The notes below the pieces were generated by a model. It worked only from the letters and a program-made list of their open reading frames with translations. It was not told the DNA's origin and searched no databases. Shown in pieces: positions 43,201 through 53,400 of a DNA stretch of 64,000 nt; within the stretch, counting starts at the first letter, position 1, and each line of letters opens with the position of its first letter. The stretch is from Burhinus oedicnemus. Lineage: Eukaryota; Chordata; Aves; Charadriiformes; Burhinidae. The stretch spans positions 296,489 through 360,488 of the forward strand of contig VFFE01006623.1 in the NCBI GenBank assembly GCA_008921705.1, given 5' to 3'. The position numbers and the translations under genes are program-made.

Positions 43201-46067
43201 ATGCGTGGAGCTTTTAGGAGCTCTTTGTAAAATAATCAGAAGAGGTTTCAGGCCAGGTCCCCAAAGCAGAGAAACAGCTGTATTGCTCCGTATTTCTGAC
43301 ACAGGAAGAATATTAGTTGATTTGTTTTTCAGATCTATTAAATGATTTTATGACCCATCCTACCAAATTATTCAAACGGTCTTTTTCATTTTAGTACAAG
43401 TTTTAGTTTTACACTCTGTTTGTTTGATCGTTTCAGCAGAGTACAAAATCGTGCCTTCAGGCACAGCCTGTTGCGAGAAGCCGTGTGAAGATGCATTGCC
43501 TTGTGGGGCTGAAAAAGATGCTTCCTTCCTTACTGCGTTATCTCCCAAAGCAGCCTGGTTGCACTAAGAGGAAAATAATTGATACACGTTTTTAGATGGC
43601 TGCAGTATGTTCACATTTTATTGCTAACCAAATTTACTGGCAATTGAGGGGTATAGATAGAGGTTTGTTTCTGGCCCTTAATTGGCAGGTTTCTTACAGA
43701 ATGACAATCAGTGGTGCTTTCCCAGGAACAAGGGGTTCTGCTCTGCTTGGCCCTGATATGAACTGTGTGAAGTTGCCAGGTCTTTACTTGCAGAAGTATC
43801 ACTGAGTCCTTACAGGAGACTAAAAGATAAACTCACATCAGTTTTGAAGGTCTTAAACAGAGAGTTAACTTACTTTGGACTCTGTGCAACTTAGATTAGC
43901 TGCTCATTCAGATTTGAGGTTTAAGAAAACTCATAAAGGCTCTCTAATGATTCCTGAGAAAGTCTTTGTCAGTCAAGACCATACTATTTTCAGCTCAATT
44001 AATTAGACAACATTGGGTCCTGTGGCTTGCTATCGTTAGAAAGGAAGATTAGACATTTGGCTTTTGATCATGGTCAAAATCAACCAGCAATCATCTTTGT
44101 TTGATGTTCCAGGTGTCTTCCTGTCCAGCACTTTACACCAAAAATTCTCTTTCTCTTTGCCATCACCTTCCCCCTTCCCACTTCTTGCTTTCCTCTTCCT
44201 CCACTGGACTGTCTACGACCTCTGTATCAAATAAAGATTTTGTATGTGAGAGCCACCCATCTCAGTGTTAACAACAAAAATTCTCATTAGCATCTGGAAT
44301 TTTTTTTTTTTTGGTGGTGAATAGAGATGCTCAACAAGGCTGTCTGGTTAATATTTCCTGTGCTTGATAAATTCACTGAGAACAACTTATTGCAAAATCA
44401 AAACAGAGGTGTTCAAAGGATCCAATGCTGTTATGCACCGAACTGAAATGTCTCCTATGGCCCTACAAAGGTCACCTTGAAATTTAGAGAAGCAGTTGCG
44501 TGGCCATCTGAAATTGGCAGTTAGAAAATTAATTCCACAGTCAAGATACCAGACTAAATTAGCATGTTATTGAAGATCCATTTAAGATTCCATTTACTAC
44601 TCTGAGAAATAATTTGTCATTCCCATTGCTAACCACCACACAGAGCTTATTCCTGACATAGCAGAACTCCTTTTGCCCCCCACCAGCAATATTAGCTGTG
44701 ACAACCCTGCTTCCACCAAGCCTTTACCTCAAACGTACCTCATTTTCAGAGCTTTCTTAAGTAAGTTCTTGAATCAGGTACCTAATCTTACTCATTAATC
44801 TTGCTCAATAATGTAAATGTAGCTTTATAGATTTTGATAGAGCTACTTGTGTTTAAGGCACTAACTTTGTTAAACGTTTCTGAAGTCCAGTCCAGCTGGA
44901 CTGTCTGTATTTCCCTTAGGTGCAACATAAATAAATAGTTCACAAGGGCTGAAATGCTACAATCGTATCAGTTTCTATTTTAATTACCTAGCACAGTCCT
45001 AATATAAAAACTGAGAATGATAAAGTTTCACTTAATTCGCAGAGAGATAAGCTGCCCTGCTGAAGGAATTATTTGATTTATATTGAGTTTTTAGGGAAAG
45101 AGACACACTTTCTTTCTGAAGAACATGTGAAACTGAAGCTACAATAGCCAAAAAGAAACTGGGAGCTTTGTCGTCACCTTCAGTGGAAGTGAGCAGGATA
45201 TAATTTCAAAATCATAGGTACTTTCTGGAGATTTTCTAGTCTAGTCTGACAGAGAAGATGACATTTCATTTCTGGCCTGCTTTGGGGTTTTTTTTATTGT
45301 TCTCTTATACTCTATTTTGTAGTCTCACGTTCCTATATTTTTCCCAAATTCTAAGTCTGTTCAAAGATGTCATTTGTAAGTATTTTATGTGAAATACATA
45401 TTGCCCAAGTATATAAAAACATGCTGACCAACAGTTGTACATAATGCACGGTGGGACTGAAGCAAGACAGATTTTTGTTTCCTTGGTTTCTTTCCTGGCT
45501 TGCACATGTTGCATAAAGGATAACTTTTCAAAAGCAGCTACTTGGCTTAGGAGTTTAAGTTCCATTTTCAAAAAATACTTATACATTTAAGAATCCTCAA
45601 GCTCAGTGACTTAGTCTCTAAGTCCATTTGGAAAAATGCATGTGAGTGCTTTTGAAAATCACAGCTAAAGCCAATTATCTCAGCAAAACCTGAGATTCAG
45701 ACAGGGAGAAAAAATAAGGTATTCTACAAAGAGATGAATGAGAATATTACAGCAGATAAAAGAAAGCATATGAGCTGAAAATTAGGTATAAAAAGCATCT
45801 CAATAAATTAGAGAAACTGAAAGGAGGAAAAAATACTGTGTTTTGCTGCTACTGATTGGAACTGGCACTGGGTTTTTTCAGATTTTTTTTTTTCCAAGTC
45901 CTAATTTTCTCTTCACACTGACAAATTGAACTTAGATATACTGGGTCAGAGAGTTGCTCCATAACTGCAGGCATGGTAAGTAGCCCTGTTTAGAAATAGA
46001 GTGTGTACGTTTCTCTCACTTGCTAGGCCTGTGCACAGAAATGGGTATTCTTGGAGACCAGTCTCAA
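40289..46067. other. AT-rich noncoding sequence
   Basis: About 5.8 kb with no recognised gene or RNA. Simple runs include A-rich DNA at about 41715-41740 and (A)16 at 42573-42588. Small frames, the longest 93 codons (45305-45586, minus), show no domain. A stretch near 45205-45250 faintly resembles a CR1 end but is too diverged to call. Confidence 0.45.
42573..42588 (+). repeat. (A)16 homopolymer
   Basis: An uninterrupted run of 16 A followed by GGGAAGGGGGTGG, giving a purine-only tract of about 30 bases. No retroposon body is recognisable upstream. Confidence 0.8.
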
Positions 46068-46124
46068 GGGAGAGGCTGGACTAGATGACTTCCAGAGATC
46101 CCTTCAAATCAAAGTTTCTATGAT
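46068..46124 (+). mobile_element. Degenerate CR1 3' tail (copy 13)
   Basis: A short forward piece with GAGGCTGGACTAGATGACTT, CCAGAGATCCCTTC and TTTCTATGATTG. It matches the last 3' UTR bases and one octamer of the CR1 subgroup seen at 23341 and 34540. Only the extreme 3' end is recognisable and it carries several substitutions, so it is an old or very short insertion. Confidence 0.75.
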
Positions 46125-47250
46125 TGCAAAACCATTCTTGTGTTGCAGTTAACAGGCTGTTAGGGTGGGGTATTGAGGCATTCTCAGCACTCCTTCTCTG
46201 ATAACCTACCTTAATTGCACTAAGATTTGGGGGGAAAAGGATAACAGACTGTCATGTGTATCTGCAGCTGCAATAAAGTTATGCGCATTTGAAAATGTAT
46301 TGATTCCTTTTAATATAATTAGGAGAATAGCAGGTTACACACACCCTGCTGGGGGTGTTTGATCCAGGGATCAGGAAAAAAAAAAAGTCAAGGATCTTGA
46401 AGGACAACAAGAAATAACTTGACAGAATGAAGAACACTATCTGTCTCGCACAGCACCTAAGGTGAAAGGGAAGCAGCACCTTTGTCACTCAGGGCTGGAA
46501 GAACAGGGAAAGGAAATGGCATCCTCTCCCTCCAGAAACACACTGTACTTCTGAAATGTGCAATACTACCTGTGAACTTTGTTGTGGCATTTTTGGTTGG
46601 CGTTGTAGCATGGTACTTGCTAGGAAAGGTCAGCAAAGTGAAAATAGACAGTGTGTGTGAACTGCGGAAAAAGAAATGACAACAATTTGCAGGTAAAAAA
46701 CACAGAAAATCAATTGGGCATGCATGTCTGGGCATGAAATTAAGACAACTGTATGCAGAATCAGAGCCATCTCTGTCATATTTCTATGAAAGTGTTACCA
46801 GATATTACACTGGGGATTGGCATAGTTGCAGGTTTCTTAAATTGACCCAGAAAAAAACAGATTTACTTGAGCCACATCCATTTGCTGAATTCAGCTTGTA
46901 CTTTGTACATCTGAAAGCTCTTAGGTTTTAAATTTAAAATGAACTCTGTACAAAGAGGGAAGCAGGCTGGAGTTTGTGGATATTTTTTCCCCCCGGTTAA
47001 TGTGAAAAAACATTTATGTCTTGAAGCCCCACTATTCTACAGGTGTTATATAGCCTGTTTTTCTTTCATTTAACTCAGAATTCTGGTGACCTGTAAGTGA
47101 GCCATGAAACATTGAGAGCACACGTCAAACATTGTCCAGTTTGAATGAGGATACTTGGTACTTCCTAATCCCTTCAGAAAAAATCAGCTGAGCTCTGTGT
47201 TAAGGGTGTTGGCTTTCATAGACTTAATTGGCGATGACTATTCACTGATG
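46125..47250. other. Noncoding sequence upstream of the regulatory cluster
   Basis: No gene or repeat recognised. Several small frames on both strands at 46279-46931 have no domain. Confidence 0.4.
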
Positions 47251-47257
47251 ACACATC

Positions 47258-47294
47258 TTTTTTTTTTTTTCCCCCATCTACCCCCCTTTTTTTT
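47258..47294 (+). repeat. Homopyrimidine mirror repeat, possible triplex (H-DNA) site
   Basis: The tract is T13 C5 ATCTA C6 T8. ATCTA is itself a mirror sequence, so the two arms read the same outwards from the centre at 47278 apart from one extra C. Homopurine-homopyrimidine mirror repeats of this form can fold into intramolecular triplexes under superhelical stress. The tract runs directly into CTCAG (47295-47299), which also makes it look like a 3' splice site. Confidence 0.7.
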
Positions 47295-47373
47295 CTCAGA
47301 ATACCATCCAGTGAAATTGATCTTATCCCTTTAATAGCTTCACTTTTCTTTCATTTCTGTAGAGGAAGGCAGC

Positions 47374-47390
47374 TATAAAAGCTGATTGGT
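47374..47390 (+). promoter_or_regulatory. TATA box with adjacent inverted CCAAT box
   Basis: TATAAAA lies at 47374-47380 and GATTGGTT (inverted CCAAT) follows at 47383-47390. The order TATA then CCAAT is unusual for a forward promoter, so only the TATA box is informative. It lies about 350 bases upstream of the CpG island and may be part of the same regulatory region. Motif evidence only. Confidence 0.25.
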
Positions 47391-47724
47391 TCCCAGTTAG
47401 CGTAGCCTGCAAGTTAGCGAGGAGATAAGAATCCTTCCTATCTTTGTAGGCTTGGCAGAAACAGGAAATTTTCATTTAAAAAGAAAATGCACTTCAGATA
47501 AAAAGACTGAAATGTTTTAAGGATTATTAACTGTGTTTACTTCCCTGTCAGTCCCATTACAAGTGATAAAAACTCTTTCTGTTCCAAAAACCAGAAGGAG
47601 AATAATTCAACCATATGGCTCTATGCATGCCAGAGTGGGTATATATGCGTATATGTTTATACTGGTTTTGGGGGGGAGGGATGCTGTTTCGTTTTGGTTT
47701 TGGTTTTTTTTTTCCCCTGCAGGT

Positions 47725-47995
47725 TAGACTGCCGCTTTGGGGGTGCCTGAATGCCTCCCCCTCGGCAGCCGACAGGGAGGGAGCTGCCCGAGGGGGCCCC
47801 CGGGCCGGGCCGGGCCGGGCAGCGCAGCCCCGCGGGCGCCGGCAGCATCCCCCGCCCCGACCGGGACCGGGCGGCCGCGGGGACACGCGCGGAGACCCAC
47901 GCCGCGGCGGGGAGCGTGTGCCCGCCGCCCCCCCGCGGAGGGGGTGCTTGTTATCCACGGGCCGGGTGTGCCGGGGAGGGTGTGCTCCTGAGGAT
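47725..47995. promoter_or_regulatory. CpG island, candidate promoter or alternative first exon
   Basis: An abrupt GC-rich block in AT-rich surroundings, dense in CpG (GCGGGCGCCGG, GACCGGGACCGGGCGG, CACGCGCGGAG). It contains a NotI site (GCGGCCGC, 47871-47878). It is the only such island in the window. Unmethylated CpG islands of this kind usually mark vertebrate promoters. Frames on both strands stay open across it, as expected from a lack of AT-rich stops, and none is recognisable. The strand of any transcript cannot be fixed from the sequence. Confidence 0.6.
47802..47819 (+). other. G-quadruplex motif (GGGCC)3GGG
   Basis: Four GGG runs separated by exactly CC, an 18-base motif that meets the usual G3N1-7 quadruplex rule. 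It lies within the CpG island. Such motifs are enriched near promoters and can influence transcription or mRNA translation. Confidence 0.75.
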
Positions 47996-48186
47996 TAGTT
48001 ACGGGGGCTGGGAAATACGGAGCTGTTTATTAATGCTCTATAAGTGTCTGGTATCATCATTTATCTGTTGCATCGCCAGTATTGACCCTGAATATATAGT
48101 ACACTGATTGCCAGTTAATTATGTGTCGTTAATAAGTCAATAAACTGCTTTGATTATGATTTGAATTAAACCATGTGAACGGAGAT
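47996..48186. promoter_or_regulatory. AT-rich block after the CpG island, candidate conserved noncoding element
   Basis: Sequence after the island switches to an AT-rich block with several homeodomain-type cores: GGATTAGTTAC, CAGTTAATTATG, CGTTAATAAG and GATTATGATTTG. Together with the adjacent CpG island this resembles the regulatory setting of developmental genes. Conservation has not been tested. Confidence 0.3.
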
Positions 48187-48187
48187 G

Positions 48188-48380
48188 TTTTTTTTTCCCT
48201 GCAGCGATAGCCACTGCAGAGGTGCTTTGCCGGGCAGCAGCTGGAGAAGAGACTCGGCTCAGAGAGCGGGGAGTTACAACCAGGATGCCGCTGGCTCTGC
48301 TCCCGACTGCTGCAGAAGCCAGAACACGCCCTGCCCGCCCCCTCGGGACGGTAGCAGCCCGGCCCCTGCAGGAATGTGAC
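48188..48380 (+). other. GC-rich block behind a strong 3' splice-site motif
   Basis: T9-CCCTGCAG ends at 48204 and resembles a strong 3' splice site. The next 175 bases are GC-rich and have one frame with 57 codons after the site before a TGA at 48377-48379, and another open for 145 codons from 48222. Neither product is recognisable and no clear splice donor follows. It could be a UTR exon linked to the CpG island, an unrecognised terminal exon, or noncoding. Confidence 0.25.
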
Positions 48381-51300
48381 TTATCCAAAAATGCCAAATT
48401 GCCCCTTTCCCCCCCACACACATTTGCTTCTCCCTCCTCTTGCACCAGCATCCTTCTGCATGAGGAGCCGAGAGGCATGCACATGTCCTGTTTCCATTTT
48501 GGTGAACTGATTTGCGTCGCTAAGCATGTCTGTAGTGGAGTTCCTAATCTCCATCCAGAAGTCTCTTTGCTGTGTGATTTGGCTGGGGGAAGGTTTCAGT
48601 GGCCAATTGCAATTTTATTAGTTTACCAAATCTGGCTGTTGAGAAACAGCAATGTGTAGATCATAGGAAACAGCACAGTCCACAACCTAAGAGCAGCTTC
48701 TGTTCAGCCAAGGTTCGGGTTTCAGATCAGCCTGAGTTCTTTCAGGAGGCTCTAGCCTATGAAGATTTTTGAGGCTAACAAAGGATTTTCAGCTTGTAAG
48801 GACATCACATATCCATTTTTCCTACAATCACACGTCTACCAAGAGCGCTATGGTTATCTTTGTTGCTGGAAATTAAACCTATGGCCTTTTATACAGCTTG
48901 ACTAGAAGCTGTATCTTGTGACAATCCAGCAGTTCTATAAATCATGGGTGTTCTTTTCCAAGCCCAGCTCTTATTTAACTGAACTTTGAGCCCCTGTCTT
49001 TGTGAGAAATGATGTAAAATCCTAACTCTCTGATACTTTGATTCCAAGAAAGAAAAATCCATGTTGTCTACGCTCTGCCCCCGAAAGTTACATAGCAGAT
49101 CCCCAGCATCGTATGGTGTAACTCCTGCATTATATATATAGACATAGTCAAAAAAACAAGGGAACAGAATTCTAAAGTCTCATGTGGAGAATTAAAAGAA
49201 TGGGAGAAAGAATAAGTCCTTCCTTAACTCTCACTGCTCTTAAACTGAGCAAAAGTTAGGCAAATCCCCTTTTAAAAGACGACAGGGTTTGCTTCTGCGT
49301 TTTCCAGTATGTGCCCTTCTGGTCCTCAGAGACATCTCAGCATCTTTCATCCTGTTCAGGACCATCTTCCCATGAATGTGGGGTGTCTTTGCTATTATCT
49401 TCATTGATTCAGTCCCTAAAAAGGTGTCAGTAAGTTGAATATTAATATAAAGGGTGTGGAAGTGTCTGCTGCAGCTTTAATTGTTGTAGCACTTAACTTT
49501 CTGCAGGGAAATCTGAATGAGATGGGCCTGAATTCTAAAATGCATTGGCAGTTTAAAAAAAATAAATTGATACCACCAATCTACAGAAGAATTGATCATG
49601 ATGATAAAGACTTGGTTTTGAAGCATGCTGTTTCAGTTTCTTTTGCTGCTCCAAATTGCTGTTCATGAATATTTGACTGATCATTGAGTAGTAAAGCCTT
49701 ATAAGTAAACACTGACACAAAATTTTATCAGAAGCACTTTATTCCCAATTTTTCCTTTAAAAAAAAGTCATTCACTTCCTCAGGGACTGAAAAGTGAGCT
49801 ATGTGCTAATTTCTAAACTTGAATACAGAATATTAGCAAAGGATAATTTGCTAGAAAGCTAAAGAATATTAGCTGATCACTGGGGATGATGTGAAAGTAT
49901 AGAATATTTCCCAATTCTACAACAGCAGGACAAGTAATGAAAGAGGATATTTAAAGTCAAATTGTTAATTTTCAGCCAATACTTTTGGACTAGAAATGTT
50001 TTATTTGTTTGCCTTGTTGGTGCTCCTGCTTGGTCTATATTTGCTTCCAGTTCCTCCATTTCCCTCTGTAAAATCACGCCACTGAAAGATATAAATCAGG
50101 ATCAGTATCTTCCAGTGAAGAATTAGAACATTCTAAAACTCTGGACTCCTTCAAGCCCAGCAGTCTGGTTTGCATACCTTGTCTTATAAAGTAAAAAGGA
50201 CTGTTAACCTCATCCCACGCAAGAGTAACGAACATTTTTAGCATAAATTTAAGTTGTAGAAAATCCCATTTCTTTTGAATCTCTGTGTTGTAATAACTTT
50301 TTAGCAATGACGTCTGTAAATCTTTCTTTCTTCCAACGTAGGATTCCTGCCAATATTTCTTATAAATGGAGAGGTTTTATATACTGGAGGAGACGGATAT
50401 AAGCTATGTAGTTTTATAACAGTTCTCAACAGTTTGTCAGTGGAAAAAACGCAAGCATGACAGAAAATGCATACTTAAAAAATAAGAATGTTCAGAGATA
50501 TTTAAATATGACTCAGTATATAAGGAAAAAGTTCTATCATTTTAGTATGAATTGACCTTTTGTATTGAGAGTGTCATTAGTTCAAAATTGTCATTAAAAT
50601 AAAGAATTGCGTATTACTTTCAATTTATTCATCACTGTTCAAAGGCAAAACTTGTCAACACAACTAATATTAATTGTATAGGAAAGGAATGCCATGAGAG
50701 ATTTCAGGGACTGCAACTCCTTCCCCCTCAAAGAGGGAGGCCCTGAGTTCATTAGCAATCTTGCTATATAGGATATCTTCACACCACTCTGTGGTCAAAG
50801 AAGAGGACACGCCACGTATGGCCGTCAGCAGCTGCAAAGCACAGTGAAGACAGAGACATCACAGTGAGCGCTTAGGTCTGAAATTTTTCCTTTTCCTTCC
50901 TGTATGCAGCTTTTTAAGATGTATGCACTCATTTTTGACAGAACTATGGCCAGCAATGACCTTGTGCCTTAAACTCACCCGTTCTCAGAAATTCATGGCC
51001 TCAGAAACTCATAGGAGCGGGCAGCTTGGATAGGATGATACATAAAGCATAAATTCTCACTCCTAGCACAGATGAACAGTGCTGATTGTGTTGCTTTCAT
51101 CAGATTGGAGACATGAGCACATAGGAGTCCGTGCACACAAGCAGCAAAGCGTTGCATTGGAGGCCTCTGTTGCTCACCTGTACCCAGGTGAAAGCACAGA
51201 AGCTCAGTAATGCTTTGGTAAGCCTTTGGTAACACTTTGGTAGAAAGATTGAGTGTTGACCTTGGAACATGACGGCTCCTAGAAAGTTTAAACCAAGTAA

Positions 51301-52534
51301 TATAGCAGGCAAGGGGACAACTTTAATGGTGTCATGCTATTGTCAATCCTTACTGACAAAGCAAGATGAAATCTTAGCCATAACTTTCAACATGATGGAG
51401 AGGAGGAAAATTCACTCTGTGGGGGACAGAAAAGTGAGAGTATTGATATAACAAATATATACTGAAACATGTTCACCTGTCTTTTAGTGTATAATATACC
51501 CTGTACACTTATATACTCTGTTCTCATTGGGGTTGTTGCTGGCTGAATCACAAGAGGAAAACCAGTAATTTTTTATGCTCGTGGTATCCCATTTTTCTGA
51601 TCCTTCTGTTGTATCCAAACATTTCAGTTGTTTTTATTTTTGTGGATAATGATTTCAAGAGTGATAGCAATTCACAGTGGGATGGATTCTTTCCCCTTCA
51701 CTGAAAAATCAAAACAAACCCAGTGTGATCCCAACATTTTCTTCTTCATTGCTCTGGGAGACAGCCAAACGTTACCTATGGACCCTATTGATGGGATTCA
51801 TATATCATAATCAAAAAGGGGGAAAAAAAAGCCTCTGTGTTCTTAGTAATACATTATAAAATACCAGGATAAGCGAAGAACAGCTTAAAAGACCTATTAA
51901 ATCATTTGTACCATTGACAGAAAACAAAGACTGTTTAACCTTCCTCTGACACAGAAAGCTGTTCTGCCTGTTCTGTTTGGCAGAAGGTTACTATGGGTAA
52001 CGAACTACACAAAATGCTGGTCTAGCTGCTCTGAATGCAATTTTATAATAGTATCAATAGCGGAAACTTTATATTCCTTTTAGATGCAAGTTTCTCCCAC
52101 ATGAAGGATATAGGCTAGATCCAAACAAGGGCAGAAGACTTCTGCGTATTGTATGCACTTGAATACAAAACTACAGACTTTTGCTCCATTCCCCTTGCTC
52201 CATTCTCCAACTGACCTGAAAATTCCCTTTTTATGTTTCAAGTTTCTGCAGCTTCTCCTTTTTGCTACCCACACTTCATGGCTAGGAATGAGGCATTACA
52301 TTAGGTGAGTCAATGAGTCAAAGCAATGATATGTTCTCTCTTTTTAGGAGGAATTCCTACTCCTTAGGAATAAGAGGTAATAGGTATGAAGCAAGTTATT
52401 GCCACAGCTGGTGATGTTCTGTGCCTTCCTCAGCCTCAAAGGATTCAGGGACTTATACGATACATATGTGTGCCCCTAAACACAAAGTTGGTTAGGAGAC
52501 ACCAAGCCCATGTCATCTGTTTCTCCTGTTTTTG
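48381..52534. other. AT-rich noncoding sequence
   Basis: About 4.1 kb with no recognised gene, RNA or repeat. A short (AT)n run lies near 49132-49139. A small array of CTTTGGTA at 51213, 51224 and 51235 has an 11-bp period. Confidence 0.4.
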
Positions 52535-52539
52535 ACAGC
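52535..52539 (+). repeat. Target-site duplication, left copy (ACAGC)
   Basis: A perfect 5-bp match to 53193-53197, flanking the LTR on both sides. A 5-bp duplication is in the range left by retroviral integrases. Confidence 0.85.
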
Positions 52540-53192
52540 TGTCCTGGTTTGAGCGACACAGGACTAATTTCTTTTCTAATGCTTGGGAAAATTGTACTTT
52601 TGGAGGACTCTGGTGCCTGAATTTGTGAAAATATTTACTTTATAGCCAGCTATGGTGTGTGGGTGTCAAGGTCTCAGTGTTTTTCAGGCTAGCCAAGTGC
52701 AGGGATGAGGAGGAGCGAGACCCAGGCACTTGACCCAAGCTGGCCAACAGGATTATTTCATACCATGAACGTCACATTCAATATAAATTAGAAAGTTTGC
52801 TGAGGAGGAAGGCTCTCCCTTGATGGCGGTGATCCAGAGAACTCCTTGCCCCTGTGCCGGACCCCTGAGGCCTTCCCTTCCTCCTGAAGCCGTAGCACTC
52901 GCAGTGTCCGACATTCAGTGTCCACTGCTGGGAGTGCACAGCTTCCTACTGATATAGTTGGCTGAGTATAATCCTTATATATCTTTAGATTGGTATCGGG
53001 ATCATTATTGGTTCTTTAGTGTTATTACTGTTAATTATTTAGTCTTATTCTATTAAATCTGTTTATATTTCAACCCCTGGGTTTCCTGGTTTTCTTCCCG
53101 ATTCCCCCTTCCTGGGTGGGGAGGAGTCATTGGGTAATAGAATAATTGTCTAAATGACAATAAATTGTTGTGGATTTTCTCAAACCATAACA
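52540..53192 (+). mobile_element. Solo LTR of an avian endogenous retrovirus ('LTR C')
   Basis: A 653-bp element starting TGTCCTGGTTTGAG and ending CAAACCATAACA. The ends form an imperfect inverted repeat with TG...CA termini and are flanked by the perfect duplication ACAGC. The upstream part contains CATACCATGAACGTCAC followed by a TATAAA box at 52782-52787, and an ATTAAA signal lies at 53052-53057, so the element is forward. There is no internal coding region, so it is a solo LTR formed by LTR-LTR recombination. The promoter core resembles that of LTR A (20040-20630), though the rest differs. I recognise it as a common avian LTR type without being able to name the exact family. Confidence 0.88.
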
Positions 53193-53197
53193 ACAGC
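53193..53197 (+). repeat. Target-site duplication, right copy (ACAGC)
   Basis: The matching half of the 5-bp duplication at 52535-52539. Confidence 0.85.
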
Positions 53198-53259
53198 ATA
53201 GAGGTAGCAGCACATCCAACCATCAAGCAATGCATGGAGAGGCTCCATTTGAGGTTAAG

Positions 53260-53400
53260 ATTCAAGGCCAGGTTGGATGGGGCTTTGAGCAACCAGGTCT
53301 AGTGGGAGATGCCCTTGCCCATGGCAGGGGGATTGGAACTAGAGGATCTTTAAGGTCTCTTCCAACCTAAACCATTCTATGATTCTGAAATTCTAAGATT
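53260..53400 (+). mobile_element. CR1 LINE 3' end fragment (copy 14)
   Basis: A forward piece with TTCAAGGCCAGGTTGGATGG, GGCTTTGAGCAA, GATGCCCTTGCCCATGGCAG and TTCCAACCTAAACCATTCTA, ending in degenerate ATTCTATG copies. It covers only the last ORF2 codons and the 3' UTR. It belongs to the subgroup of copies 2, 8 and 12 and lies about 60 bases downstream of LTR C. Confidence 0.93.

Noticed and set aside
45205..45250. Weak CR1-like stretch (AATCATAGG...TCTAGTCTAGTCTGAC)
   Set aside because: The similarity is short and interrupted. It could be a very old CR1 end, but chance is equally likely.
47615..47998. Several overlapping open frames in the CpG island on both strands
   Set aside because: High GC content removes stop codons in all frames. 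The products are low-complexity G, P, R and A strings with no domain.
48222..48659. 145-codon forward frame after the GC-rich block
   Set aside because: No recognisable domain, no donor site, and composition shifts from GC-rich to AT-rich halfway, unlike a coding exon.
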